From NCBI GenBank assembly GCA_014871385.1, contig CM026429.1:9047075-9111074 (forward strand): DNA of 64,000 bases, in the 5' to 3' direction. The notes below the pieces were generated by a model. It saw nothing but the letters and a program-made list of their open reading frames with translations, did not search any database and had not been told where the DNA came from. The position numbers and the translations under genes were made by a program. Shown here piece by piece: positions 1 to 12,572 of this stretch; position 1 is the stretch's first letter; each line of letters starts with the position of its first letter. Source of the DNA: Ceratodon purpureus (Eukaryota; Streptophyta; Bryopsida; Pseudoditrichales; Ditrichaceae).

Positions 1-418
1 AGAACCAAATAATTCTACACTATTGTGCACAAAAAATAAAAATAAAAAATCTAGAGAATCTGATGCAAATCTATCTATACTCTCTCTGAACCATTCTTAT
101 TCTTCACCACAGAAACAAAACCAAAAAATTCTTACGTAATATGGAATGGCTGATAAGGTTGGTAATTCATCCTCTGCATCCCAAGGAATAGGGTATGGTT
201 AGATTTAGTCAAAATGCCACATTAAAGCGGTGATTATGAGCAGGGAAGCGCATGACCGTACGTAATTTAGAGCCCCATGCAATTTTAATGAGCGATACCA
301 TTTTACAAGCTAAAACCATGTTACAGTAGCAAGTAGTGAAATCAAAACTCATTAGCACACTTTTGTTTCGATGGCATAGATTGCAAAGCTTTCACATAAA
401 AATTCTTATATATTTCAC

Positions 419-2862
419 CTGATTGATAACCGGAGACGCACGGTCTCTGCCGCAAGGTGTATCATCGGGTCGGAAGAGTGGCATGTGTGTCACCAATACT
501 CTCACATGATTGTTCTTTTCTATACAATGACAGAAGCCAGGAAGTGAATTGCATGTTGAAACACTTAGAACATGGTATACACAAAATAAGTTGACAAAGC
601 AGCCTTCCTGGGGTAGATCGCGTCTCCAACCAAGCACACTAAGAAATGAATATTCAGGAGCTTATCCATAACTAAATACAATCTACTTAGTTAAACTTTT
701 TATTACCTATAGCCTTTTGCTTCACGAAATTCCATGACCTAGTGGCGATACCTCCTGATCCTGCAGCAATGAAAAAACTAATTTCACTGTTATCAGATAA
801 TCTATTGCCTACTCATTAAGCCCAAAGCAAAAAAATATATATAAATTCAAAGTGTATGAAGTGTAAAATAGATGATGAAACTCGCATTCAAATACAGAAT
901 TCGCACCACTTCCAAAGCAGGGAATACCAAGATGTCGACTGGTAGATCAGTGATACAGTTAAAATCACCCTGGAAAATGTTAGGGCATCTAAGTCTTACA
1001 GTTTATAATTGGTTATTTGGCAGAGAAAGTGCAGACACAAGGCAATTTAACCGGTAAAGGTGATCAAACACAAGATTCAAATGAGAATATTAGGACACGC
1101 AGACGGATGAGGATGAAGAAGATGAGCTTTACCATCAAGAGCTTGGGCATCCACAAACACGAACTCTACACCTCCAATGGTGACATTATGTTCCAATGGA
1201 CCAAAAACTCTTCTGTACCGCTCCACCGCCTGCATCCGACGAGCATTACGTCTAAAAACCAATTCCCAGAGCTTCACAAGATTTCAAATTGCCATGTATG
1301 AAGCAAGGAAACGACTGCACGAAATGAGAAACCGAAACATAGAGGTACCTCTGTGTTCGCTGACTCCATAGCTTCATAACCTAGATCATGATTACCCGGG
1401 AGAGTATAGACAGGAATCGATGGCTTTTGTCTCCCCGGTTCAACTCCTCCCTCCGACTGGTCAAAAATGTGCTCATATCGTTTTAGCGATTCTTGCCAAC
1501 TGCGATTATCCAGCGTCACAGAGTGTTAGTTTTAAGTGATCCTAAACTATCCCTCTAAAGGCAATTACATGGAAATTGAGATGCAAATTGTTCCAAAAAA
1601 TCGCAACACCCAGAGCAACAACCGCAGCCAAGGCTTTGTCCACTCAAAATAATTTTAGCAATTGGAATTTTTTTGATTAAAAAAAAAACGAGTAAAAAGG
1701 TAAAACAAAAACGTTACAAATCTTTGATAACAGTCAATCTCTTGATGAAGACATGGGATAATTTGAGAAATGTCTTACTCCTCTGGAGCTAGTATAGGCC
1801 CTCCGTCGAGAAGGTCACCAAGAAATATGATTTGATCTGGTTTTTTGCCGAGTACAGAAGATCGGAAGGCGCGACGCATGTAAATATCAGAGTAAAACTG
1901 TGTCAAACGGAGAGCTAAGGATCCTGGTTTTTGATTGTAGGATGTGCGATCTGTCAGCTGTATTGCCACAAACCAAAACTCAGAAAGAAGAAACTTTCAC
2001 GTATGATACGTTTCTACAGCAGCCCAACAAAGTAAGGAATTCTGCACAATCCCATTCTTGAAATTAAAAGAGCGAGCACAAAAAAAAACCGATCGGAATG
2101 ACCAAGAAATTACACTAAAAATACACAAATTGAGCATAGACTTAAACAAAGCTCATCAATCGAAAGAGATCAAACTACCTGGGGATCTGCAATGACTGCA
2201 ATTCGAATCACATCCGTGGATCCATCACCAACTCCAGATGCACTCTGTCACCCAATCATACAGATTTACACTATCAGGAAACAATTCTTAGACATATAGT
2301 CCCTGTGACTAGCTCGCTATATAAGACCTAACCAAACTTCTGAGCTTCACCTCGCACGATAAAATTGAGCACTTGCCATCCGCATAGAAAAGCTTCAAAA
2401 ACGCAAAATTCTCGACAATCAAGAGAAACTTTGCAAAAAGCGAAATTCTAAACACAATATTAGGCCCCTCCAAAACGAAAAAAATCCCTATTTCTCCTAA
2501 ATGTGTAGTATCAAAGCTACCATCTCATGATTGTCCAGAATTCTAAGACACTAAACCTTAAGATATTTCTGGTTCTGGCCCAAATCCCTAATGTCAACAA
2601 AGCTCCCTTCCGCACACTCAGATAACAATGCGAAACGCTTGCAACTCACTCATCTTCAGATCCACACAAAGCACAGGACATAAAACGAATCCCATCCCTG
2701 ACTATGCAACTGACCATAGTTGGGCATGGAGTATCTTACAGATGCAAGTGAAGGCCAGGGACAAGCAACAACAGGAACCCAGTAGGAGAGAACCTCCCCA
2801 TACATGAGGCTCGCAGCCCACAAACACCCCATCACAGCTGCAACTTTCCATCGCTTGTGCAT
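419..2862 (-). CDS. MPPE1: PGAP5/MPPE1-like metallophosphoesterase, 3' end not found
   Basis: This is a calcineurin-like phosphoesterase of the PGAP5/MPPE1/Cdc1 type. In animals that family removes a side-chain ethanolamine phosphate from GPI anchors in the early secretory pathway. Seven exons join in phase on the minus strand: 2862-2740, 2244-2179, 1957-1779, 1499-1349, 1229-1133, 760-707 and 519-419, giving 257 codons so far. Exon 1 begins MHKRWKVAAV and encodes a signal-anchor segment. Metal-site motifs follow in family order: IADPQ (exon 2), LGDLLDGG (exon 3), PGNHDLGY (exon 4), VDAQALDG (exon 5) and THMPLFRPDDTPC (exon 7). The remaining C-terminal part, which should hold the GHDH-type motif, was not located in 1-418 and probably lies beyond the left edge. 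The family call is firm; the substrate is inferred from homologs. Confidence 0.88.
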
Positions 2863-3162
2863 CTTCACCCCCTCCCTCAAACCGATTCTTCAACCCCTCA
2901 GCGCCCAAACCGACGCATCTCCCAAACCCAAACGAACTCAGAACCTCAACCAAAAGTCCTCATCCTCCTCACTCACCCTGCATCACAAAAACTTCACCAA
3001 TTATCAAACTACACCAATCATCAAATCTCACCTGGACATATCATCATCATCATCATCATCAATAACAAAAAAAACAAACACCCAAATCAAAAACCCACTT
3101 CAATTCTCCACTCCATCACCCCATCAGAAGTGCCAGAATGCATGATACCATCTTACAACTTA

Positions 3163-3256
3163 CATCACTCACATCACTCACATCACTCACATTTCAACTT
3201 ACAAAACTTGCATTGAACTTAGAAAACTTGCATTGGACTTACAAAACTTGCAGTGA
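3163..3256. repeat. Two adjacent short tandem arrays (9-bp and 20-bp units)
   Basis: CATCACTCA is repeated three times at 3163-3189. It is followed by three 20-bp units at 3197-3216, 3217-3236 and 3237-3256 that share the core AAAACTTGCA and differ from one another at only two to four positions. Confidence 0.85.
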
Positions 3257-3650
3257 AGTGGTGCATATTCTGGTGATGAGGGAGTTGAGAAGTGATTGGG
3301 GATATGTCTGGGATGGGGAGCAGTTGCTATACCATGAGCAGGATGTTTGGGCTGTGTGAGATGGTGGCAGTGGAGCTCAGTCTAGGGTTGGGAGTGGGAT
3401 GGGGTGAGAATGAGTTGCAATTGGAGATTTTTTTTTGTTTTTTCTCACATACCTTTGAGGTTGGTTCAGGTGGGAGCATTTGCAGAGCTGGGAGTGAGAG
3501 AATGGGTGAGGAGGGTGGGTTGTGTGATGGAGCTTTGAAGGCTTTCCCTGTGTGCTCTGTTTCTGGTTTGTTTTGTTTTGTTGTTTGCTCGTTCTGTGCT
3601 TGCTCTCTGATTGCGGTCTTCTCTTTGTCTTGGAAGTCGCTCCCACTCAT

Positions 3651-3941
3651 GGATGGATGCAGTGGTGGATGGTGGATGGATGGACTGATGGATGAAGAGA
3701 TACTTAGGAGACTGATGTGGATTAAGCCGGAAGTTTGTGCGCTCAACGCCCGTTACCTCGCTATTTTTATATTCTCAGTCAAAAGAACTTGACCACTCCT
3801 CTGATTCGCAGAGAGCTCCGAGAGAGGTGGAGAGCACTTACAGATTAGGGTTACAAATGGTACAGAGTGTGTCCCCATTTTATTATGGATGGATGCTTTG
3901 GTGGATGGTGGATGGATGGACGGATGGATGAAGAGATACTT
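3651..3941 (+). repeat. Pair of direct GGAT-rich repeats
   Basis: The roughly 55-bp block at 3651-3705 recurs at 3887-3941 with a few substitutions. Both blocks end in a shared GATGAAGAGATACTT stretch after a run of GGAT units. The 180 bp between them is unrelated. Confidence 0.75.
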
Positions 3942-4399
3942 CGGTCTTTGAAAGAGATTGATGGGAATTAAACCGGGAGTCAGTCTATGTACAATGAGAC
4001 CTCGATGAGTGTTAGGGATTGGGAGCATATTTTTAGTTAATACTTGGATACTAGTAACACATAAGACTTATAAAAGGTGATGCTGATAATTTGTAATATT
4101 TATACATAGAGTTTTAACACTTATGGAGGTAATAATTGCTTGACTATAAAGCAACTATAACCTTTCATCATATTCAACCATCATTGTGTGTCTATTCTTC
4201 ACCTCTCTCGGAGCTTTCTCTCACTCCAATCACATGCCCATTGAAGTTACTATTCAACAATAAACGAAGTTATTCCAAAGTTACTCCAAAGTCCGTACAA
4301 AAGTACTCCAAATTGATTTGGATGTCTATACTCCAAATTCTTCTTTAATTGTTTGTTCATTGTACCTTTAGATTGAATGATTGATGAATAGTGGATGGT

Positions 4400-6080
4400 A
4401 GAATGGCTGCCTAAAAGTTATTGTAGAATGGCTTTATGGCATTTAGTGCAAATGTTATTGGCTATCTAGATGGCCAATAACCTTAATTATATATGGATTA
4501 ATACAAATAAAGGGCAAAAAATGATTTTTTTTATTGATAAAGATAGCAAGTATGTAACCACCATCTAATGACACATGAAACTTTAATTTTTGAATTGATG
4601 TTATATAGAAAGAAAAATTTTATATAATAGTGTAGCAATTGATTTTTACTTTGTAAATTATGTTGCAAAATTTGCTAGAGAGTCCCTCATTTCAATGTAT
4701 TTAGCTCAATTTTTTTGGTTAGACATAAATTCAGTTGAAATTAACAACTGTGGAGATGATTGTTGCCTTATGGATTGATGGTAATTAGATGGTGGATGGT
4801 AGATGGGAATCATCTTGTAACATTTTTGTACACCAAAATAAAATGATGCAATGATAAAAGGGTTTAAAATGCAATATTATGCTTGAAATTATGGAATATA
4901 AGTTAAAGAGTTGCAATGTTATTTTTGTATGTTTAAATTTGTATTGACTATTGATTTATATAAAGTAAAGAGGATTTAGAAAAAATATACATTCAATTCT
5001 TTCAAGTCTCCTAAATTCATAAGATTAGATATTGGTCTTCTCATATGTTTTATATAAAATTCATAAGCAAATATTAAAACAACAAATTTCTCTCAAATTG
5101 ATTGTTTTTAAAGAAGAAACTAGATTTTTAAAAATTAAAAAAAAAAAATAGAAATGAATGCTCACTATTTGGTGCTTCTTACTTACAAGGTTTCTTTGCT
5201 AAATTGTAGAATACTATAGTATGACAAAATCCAAGTCTAAGTTTCTAAAGGATTCAATTCTTCAATAAACATTTGAAACTGCAAGTTATCTTTGTAAAAA
5301 GTAATCAAAAGAGAACAAAATCAAAATTTATTTAATACATTGAACTTGTAGATATTGATTCTAGCTTACATCCGCACAATTCAATCTATGATTGATATTA
5401 CTAATATTTTCCAATAAATCCTTAAATTTAAAAATCAAAAATTTGTTTTATTTTGACACCTAGTTGTATGTGCATGCATATTCTAAATGTTTGACTTTGA
5501 AGACCCATTTATCCTTCATCAAAAGTCCTATTGTAGTGAATTTTTTTCTATTCAATTTGAAGTTGAGTTTAGTTTTCGTCATAAACATCTTAATACAATC
5601 CAAGATGTTTGTAAGATTTGGCAAGCATCTTAGTACAAGTGAGTCCCATTTCGGATTTTTTTGGTTTTACATAATTTAGAATTTAAATTAGATTACCTAA
5701 TGGCTAATAGACCACATCAAATCATTCATGCTTATGATACCAATGCATTATTATTTAGAAAATGAATCATAAAATTATATAATAGAAAATTTATACATCC
5801 ACTTCAATTAAAGGTATTTTTGCATCAACAAAATTGTTAACGCCTCCAAATAATTAACATTATAACATCATAACAAAATTTAAAGTCATTTTTGTTTAAC
5901 TAGAATATTATAGTTTAATTTTTATTATAAAATTTCAAAAATTAAATAAAAATAGGATTGTAATTATCTTGTGAAAATAGTATACAAATATTTGAATTTT
6001 TATACAATGAACCAAAGTATTTTTACATGGAATAAATTCACCTTAAGTATTTTGGCATGGAACAAATTTATACCTTTAAA
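4400..6080. other. AT-rich intergenic DNA, nothing recognisable
   Basis: Very AT-rich sequence with frequent stops in all frames. No gene, RNA or clear terminal repeat was seen. Confidence 0.6.
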
Positions 6081-8229
6081 ATAAAATATTTTTTAATTTT
6101 TTTTCCATTTAAAAACTATCAAGAGTTTTAGGAAAAATATCACAAAACTTGTACATCACAAGCATCTTGGCAATTTCATATCTTCATAGGTAGTTCTACA
6201 ATGTTAGTACTACTTTTTAAGAAGCCTCCAATGTGTTGAATGAGTAATAAAACATTTTCAAGTGCCTATCCATTGACCATTCTTGAATAAAAGCTTATAG
6301 GTCCATGAATGTAAAGTCTATCAATAGCATTCTTTTAAGACATCTATAGATTTGATCATTTTCCAAATTGGATGTAATGAAGTTTAAATTTTTTGAACAA
6401 TAGTCAAACTTTATATCTAACAAGTTCAAGTCTTTGTGCGCTATTTTTAGAATACAAATTATATAAGTGCATTAATATTGATATATAAGTACTCATGAAG
6501 ATTTAAAAATTGATTACCTTTGTGTTAAAGCAATGAAATTATACTTTTCACTTTTACCTCAAAATTGTTTATTTGTAAGAGTAATTATATATTTCTATAT
6601 ACTTTAAATTAAAAATGGTGAAATTAACATGTAAATTAATCTCTACAAAATCACCACATCAAAATTGTGGATTAATCATGTTTTCAAATGAATGTATTTA
6701 TGTAGTATTGCATGTATATACTCATCTATGGTTTTCAACCATGCTTTCAAATATGTTAATCATAGATGAAGAGATTAATATGTTTTTCAAATTATCTATT
6801 ATTACTATTTTTTTAACAAAGATGTAATTTCTCATGCATAGAGCTTAAATGAGAACAAAAACATTCACTTTTATCTTCGGTATCATTGCAACAAAAAAAT
6901 AGAATTGGATGAAGTACCACAAATCAAAAAACCAATTTAGTGCACCACAAATACTTTTTGATGTTTGGAACAAAAACCTTTACCCCACAAAACTCTTGCA
7001 ATTTCTTCCTATCCATAAGAATTCAAAAAACCACAATCAAAATTGACATTATAAAAGTTGCTCAAAATTTTAGAAAGTCCAGTATAATGTAATTGTCATT
7101 TAAAATTAAACTGTAATCATAATTAAGGTCAGGAAAAAAATTACACATGAGGAAAAAAATGTAGGAAACAAAATGTGTGACTTTAACAATGTTTCTTTGT
7201 AAAATTCAAACATTTGTATAAAGTATTGGAGGAAAATCATAAATATTTTAATCAAATTTCTCTGAGGGATTTTTTTTGTATTTAGGGGATATTCTCAGAT
7301 AATAATATTTCATTTGATTCATTTTGGTGCATAAAAATATTTATAAATGAGATTCTAAATTTCATAAAATACACCAAAAGTTTTAATTACAAAATATTTT
7401 CAACTTATATATGTGACTGATATTTGTTTTTCATCAAAAACTGTTTCATCATATAAAATGAAATTTAAAATCATGGATATTAATTTTTTTAAATAAATTA
7501 TTATACAAAAGATGTGTTGACTATTTTAAATATTTGATTATTGATTTCTTTTATAGTTGTTGTATGACATGATATTTGCATGATGAAACCAAAATTACTT
7601 TAATCCCTAATCGGCCAAGACTTGAATTCTCCAAAAACTGTCAAAATTTGCCATTTCTATCGCAAGAGATAATTGTGAAAAAGAAATGGTGATTTCCAAC
7701 TTTTAACCGTAGGATCTCAAACAAGACTGCTTTGTTAACTTCCAAATTTTTTTTTGGCATATTCGACCGCATAGATGAAAAGATTATAGCATTTGAACTA
7801 AAGAAAAAACTTTTTTTTTGTATTGCCCAAGACAATTAGCAACGTTTGACCACTTGTAGATCAAAATTCTCCACTACAAAAGTTGGCGGTTCGGGAAATA
7901 TGGGAAGATAACCCTGTTAGGTACATGTATGAAAAAAATGAGGACTAGAAAATGAATGTAACATGTACAAAATCATTTTGCAATAAAAGTAGGAGTCACG
8001 GTTTACATTTGCATGTTCAAAGAGAAAATAATTATAGCTCTCATAGATTTCTGAAATTCCACAATCCATACGGTGAACACACTATTCTTTATGTGAAGTT
8101 ATTTTTTCCAAAAAAAAAATTTTAAAAAACTTGAATTTCAAAGGAGGGATTGTTGATCAAAGTGAAATTTGATGTGGGCAGGAGATGGAGGCCTGGGAGG
8201 CCAATTCCCAGGCGTCTCCACCGGAACCC

Positions 8230-8577
8230 ACCCACTGTACAATCATGATCCTCCACCTCCCTTCACATACTCCCCTACCCCATCCACTCTGTACCCGTCC
8301 CCTTTGCGACCCCCGCCCTCTCCATGTAGCCTCGACCCCCGCCCTCTCCCTGTAGCTCCGACCCCCGCTCTCTCCCCGCAGCCCCGACTCCCACCCTCTC
8401 CCCGCAGCCCGACCCGCGCCCTCTCCACGCAGCCTCGACCCCCGCCCTCTCCCCGCAGCCTCCCCTCCCTCCCCGCCCCCTAGCTCCCCGCTCTCTCCCT
8501 CCCGCACTGTCCCCTTTCATGTGCCTGGGCCCACAAGTTAAACGCCTCCCCTCCCCCCCCCCCCCCCCCCCCCCCCC
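8230..8577. repeat. GC-rich minisatellite and 25-base C tract
   Basis: A C-rich array of imperfect units of about 30 bp, built on CCCGCAGCC and GACCCCCGCCCTCT, fills about 8290-8490. It is followed by an uninterrupted run of 25 C at 8553-8577. Open frames in both strands here are proline-rich or arginine/glycine-rich low-complexity artefacts. Confidence 0.8.
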
Positions 8578-8778
8578 TTGCCTGTGTACCCAAACTTCCC
8601 CTTATCAGTATTTCATCAAAACAATCCACATTCTGTCACTGTTTTTTTTCCACAAGCTTTTTTAATTTTATTTTTAAAAATATTTTAGTTTATTTAAATT
8701 TAATTAATTTTTAAATGACTGTAATTATTTCCAAATTCTTTATTATTTGGGAAGATTCATTTAGACATTGTAAAAATT

Positions 8779-10662
8779 TCATAAACCTAACAACAATAAT
8801 TTCAAAAAAATGAACGAAATAAATCCAACAAATACATGAATTTCCATAGAACTTACATTATGAGGGTGTTGTCGGCAAAGACCATCATGATATTTTTGGA
8901 AGCATGAGTTTTCTCCCTTGAAGCACATGAACTTGTTCTCACATGAAGGACAATAAAAATGTGGTCTTTTCCCATTCTTGTGCTTTGACCTATTGCATAC
9001 CACACAAGGATTTCTTCTCTTGGAATAAACGGGATAGCAATATCGGCGACCTTGTGTTGGAGATACAAAGTCGTCTTCTTCTTGTACTCTCCAGTTTTGC
9101 AATAATGCCTCACATAGCTTTGTCCGAAATTTGAGATGAGCCATATTTTTGCGAACCGGCAAAGAGTTATTGCATTTGTCAACATAAATTAGAAACATAT
9201 TCACCACGGTCATATCAAGTAAAAAAAAGAATACACGATGCCACCATTTATGGGATCGATTTTGAGTGCAATAAGATGCTCAGAGTTGGTCGGCAACATC
9301 AACTCCCCGCATATTAGTTGTATACTCCAAATGCATAGGCGATGTTGAAATATCCTCTCAAATAGCTCCATTTCGACGTGGTACCGTTGGAACATGTAAT
9401 CCGGGAGTAATAGTTGGTTGTGCATGAGTAGATAAAAGTAAAACCGGTTTCTTGTCTTTCCATACCACGGAAGCCATAGACCTTGACTCGTGCATTCTCC
9501 AATCCATCCACCCTTGTTCTTCTCCTTTATATGCCTTTGTATTTCTCAACACTATAGGCACACCAATCCGATTCGAGCGCATTGTCCCGGTTGCATAAAT
9601 CGACCTTGATAATAATTCTCTAAAAAGTCCAACACTTGTGAAAAAGTTGTCCATAACAATGACATGCCCTTTATCCACAATGTCATTTGTCAAATTCACA
9701 ACAACATTGTGCGCTAATTTCGGTTCCCCCCTTGCAATCCGTCGCTCCTCTTCTACAACTTGGGTTTTACCACAATAAATCTCAAAATTCCAAACATATT
9801 TTACTTTGGAACACGCTAAACACCATACTTTTATGCCCCACTTTTGTGGTTTTTGAGGCATATATTGTCTCAAAGGACAATACGATCCTTTATATCGTAT
9901 CAGCATCTCATCGATGGTACAATATTCCCCTAAAATCCAAACCTTCTTGCAATTGTCACGAATGCTCTCTATCAACCATCTAGTTTGGCCCAACTTATCA
10001 TAACCCGGCAATTCCTTCTCACGAACATAATTAGCCGGATTAGTGATATGTAAACACTTGTTCAAAATCTTGAAACGAGTACGGGTCATAATTCTCGAAA
10101 TAATAGAACAATGATAAATTGATCCACGATATTGCCAATAAGACTCATAATTTGGTTGACGCTTCATACCCATGTATAACCATATTGCCATAAACGCCTT
10201 GAACTCGGCCTCCGTAAATTCCACCCATCCCGCACCACCCATAGTATTTCCATCCGTACCCACGGCCGTTGCATACCAATTCGTTTCTCTAACAATGTTC
10301 CGTACAATATTACGTGTCCAAAATATCTCAAACAATTGTAACATGGTAGGAAAGCACCTCCAAAAAATATTTGAGGCCGAAGTACCATCGAAATCTTGAG
10401 GCCTTGGATCATAAGTGTAATGGGTCTTTTTCCACGTTGCATCCCGGAACAAATACTTTGTGCTATTGCAATCTCCCAAATCTTCCCCTTCGTCATCTTC
10501 TCCACTCAAATATCCATCGCTCTCAAAATCATCACTATCACTCTTTAATGTTGGTGGCAAAAAAACATTGTCCCTTTGCCTTCTCCTCGGAGTCACTCCA
10601 CTCTCTCCACCCATATGCCTTTGAAACAAACCCCCACCCACATTCTCCCCTCCACTGTCCAT
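8779..10662 (-). pseudogene. piggyBac transposase (DDE_Tnp_1_7 type) with two in-frame TGA codons
   Basis: One frame of 628 codons runs from ATG at 10662 to a stop at 8779. It has an acidic N-terminus, then the DDE catalytic domain with the expected acidic sites in TIDEMLIRYKG, VIVMDNFFTS and WKDKKPVLLLST. A C-terminal zinc ribbon of the CxxC, CxxC, C, C type follows (NPCVVCNRSKHK ... YCPSCENKFMCF). TGA codons at 9358-9360 and 9280-9282 interrupt the frame between the third acidic site and the zinc ribbon. Both fall where the family usually has arginine, which fits CGA to TGA change by cytosine deamination. Otherwise the frame is open, so inactivation looks recent. The cut-and-paste function and TTAA target choice are family knowledge. 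Confidence 0.92.
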
Positions 10663-10679
10663 AACAAATCCCTCAGACT

Positions 10680-11010
10680 GAACTCTCTCCCCGGCCCGAA
10701 CTCCCTCCCAAGCCTGAACTCCCTCTGCAGTCTAAGCTCCCTCCGCTCCCCAAACGCTCCCCCCCTCCTCGACCCCTCGCTCCCAACTCCCTCCCTCCCC
10801 GTTCCCTCTATCCAAACTCGCTCTCTCCCTGTTCCCTCGCCCCCTAACCCCTCCCTCCCCGTTTCCTCGCTCCCAACTCCCGCCCTCCCCGTTCCCTCGC
10901 TCCCAGTCCCCTCCCTCCTCGTTCCCTCGCTCCCAGTCCCCTCCCTCCTCGTTCCCTCGCTCCCCGTTCCCTCGCTCCCTGTCCCCTCCCTCCTCGCTCC
11001 ATCCTCCCTG
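10680..11010. repeat. C-rich minisatellite inside the piggyBac element
   Basis: Imperfect units of about 15 and 30 bp based on CTCCCTCCTCGTTCCCTCG repeat through this stretch, just upstream of the transposase ATG. On the minus strand they encode Gly/Glu/Arg-rich repeats in more than one frame, so no protein call is made. Confidence 0.75.
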
Positions 11011-11316
11011 GCACTCCCCGCCAACCCCCTGACAGCCACTCCGCTCCCCGCCCTCCCCGCGGCCATCCAGCTCGCCGAAGCCCCCTCCTTCGTGGCCATC
11101 GGGCCGCCCTTCGCCCTCGTGGCCTCCTCCCCACTGCATGCCCCCCCCCCCCCAAACCCGCGGCCTTGAACCCACTCTCCGACGTCCCCGCCCTCTCCCG
11201 GGCTCAGAGTCCCGCCCTGCTCGCGGGCTCTCCGCTGTCCCTGCCCGCCATCCTCCAGCGAGGTCGAAGGAGCCGTTGGCCTTGTATCTCCCCGCTCTTC
11301 TCCTCCCGCAAGCAGT

Positions 11317-11769
11317 TCAATAGCAGCCCAGAGCTTCGACGGGGAGGAGCCCTTCTCTATTTTTTTTCTTCTTTCTCTTGTGAGTGTTTGCATTGAATTT
11401 GTGGATGTCATAACTAGATTCTTCAGGCCACCATAAGTCCTCCAAGGTCCTCTCCTCCTCATAGGCATAATCTCCCTCATGAAAGCTATCTTCACTGTAA
11501 ATTTCACAAGAGCTCTCCCTCCCCTCATTCTCAAAAAGATCTTGGGAATCTTGAAAAGCAGAGTTAGTTTGTGCAATTCTTGCTTCTAACAATGCATGTA
11601 AGTCTTCTTCTACATTTGCAGATTGTGGAAGAGAAGGTGAGGGAGGTTTTGGAGGTGGAGTTGGAGAAGGGGGTGGAGGTGGATGTAAAGGTGAGGAGGG
11701 TAGAAGGAGATTCGAACTTGTAGATGCTTGGTGAGATTGCAACCTTGAGCTCCTTCTTGGAGCGTCCAA
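11317..11769 (-). CDS. Possible N-terminal coding segment of the piggyBac transposase
   Basis: About 150 open codons on the minus strand lie in the same frame register as the transposase downstream. The reading is Ser/Pro-rich, then acidic (EDLHALLEARIAQ, SEDSFHEGDYAYEEE), then lysine-rich (HKRKKKKN). An acceptor-like TTTTGTAG sits just upstream near 11782, and a candidate start ATGGAGGGG followed by GTAAGT lies near 11891. A GC-rich tandem repeat separates it from the transposase proper, so how the parts connect is unclear. It could instead be a separate accessory ORF. Confidence 0.45.
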   Translation of the reverse strand: MDAPRRSSRLQSHQASTSSNLLLPSSPLHPPPPPSPTPPPKPPSPSLPQSANVEEDLHALLEARIAQTNSAFQDSQDLFENEGRESSCEIYSEDSFHEGDYAYEEERTLEDLWWPEESSYDIHKFNANTHKRKKKKNREGLLPVEALGCY

Positions 11770-11965
11770 GAAGCTCTCCTACAAAACTCAAGAAGAACAT
11801 GTGTTAGTAAGTACAAATTTGAAGTTAGTAGAGAACTTTCAATTTGTAAGTAGAAAATGGAAATGCTTGACTTACCTCTTTCCCCCTCCATGATCTCCTT
11901 CTAGGCATCTCACTATAGTTGTAATTGGAGAAGCTTATGGCTATGTTGCACTATCAATGTTGCAA

Positions 11966-12087
11966 TGGACTTCTTTGAGCCCAAGTTATATACACATGTA
12001 TATGTTGAGAAAGTCCATGTTTGAAGTGGACTTCTTTGAGCCCAAGTTATATACACATGTATATGTTGAGAAAGTCCATGTTTGAAG
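11966..12087. repeat. Perfect 61-bp tandem duplication
   Basis: Positions 11966-12026 and 12027-12087 read identically. Each unit contains the inner palindrome-like ATACACATGTATATG. The lack of differences indicates a recent duplication inside the piggyBac element. Confidence 0.92.
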
Positions 12088-12478
12088 TGGTAGGTGTTAT
12101 TTTTGATTTCATATTTAGATTCATGACATTGTTGTTTGGTATCTTACTCACATCTACTTGGTGGAAAGTTGAATTATGGCTTTGACATGGTTGCAACAAG
12201 AATAGGTCTTTATGGAATACTATGCAAAGTTTGCACATGAATTTCTCTAAGTTACACTTCATCAAGGTGTTTCATCCCAAGTTGATTATGTAATTTGTTA
12301 TTTTCCCTTATGGTGATTTACAGTTTGTGTGATTTGTTCACTGTGTGAGTTGCTGATTCTTTGTGACTTGTTCATTGGTCTCAGAACTGTGCTTTGTTTA
12401 TTGTGATTTGTTCATTTAGTTCTGTGATTTGTTTACTGTGATTTCTTCATCTCGTTATGTGATTTACTGTGATTTGGA

Positions 12479-12572
12479 GGAGCTGCCTGTGAACAGTGCA
12501 GTGTGCACTGCGCACTGTTCACTGCACAGTGGACAGTGAACAGTGCACACGGCACTGTTCACAGGCAGCTCC
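12479..12572. repeat. 94-bp hairpin with perfect 21-bp arms
   Basis: Arms at 12479-12499 and 12552-12572 are exact reverse complements. The loop region contains further GCACTGTTCACTG / CAGTGAACAGTGC pairing, so most of the 94 bp can fold into a cruciform or RNA hairpin. It lies about 525 bp inside the right end of the piggyBac element. Confidence 0.9.

Larger units (their letters stand above)
2863..4400. other. Upstream/intergenic stretch with simple and short tandem repeats
   Basis: No protein gene is supported here. The part next to position 2863 should hold the 5' UTR and promoter of the minus-strand phosphoesterase. The stretch contains an ATC microsatellite (3042-3062), short tandem arrays (3163-3256) and a pair of GGAT-rich blocks (3651-3705 and 3887-3941). 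Open frames here are low-complexity products of these repeats. Confidence 0.6.

Noticed and set aside
1-418. Possible eighth exon of the phosphoesterase on the minus strand
   Set aside because: A candidate with acceptor GATGCAG and donor GTAAGA exists near 135-180, but its peptide does not resemble the family at that point.
3811-4222. Inverted pair AGCTCCGAGAGAGGTG / CACCTCTCTCGGAGCT
   Set aside because: Only about 16 bp, with no target duplication or shared internal structure; could be chance in purine-rich repeats.
8157-8520. Several overlapping Gly/Arg- or Pro-rich frames
   Set aside because: GC-rich tandem repeat open in many frames; no start context, domain or conservation.
10576-11169. 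Long Pro/Leu/Ser-rich plus-strand frame opposite the piggyBac gene
   Set aside because: It is the translation of a C-rich minisatellite; equally long Gly/Arg-rich frames exist on the other strand.
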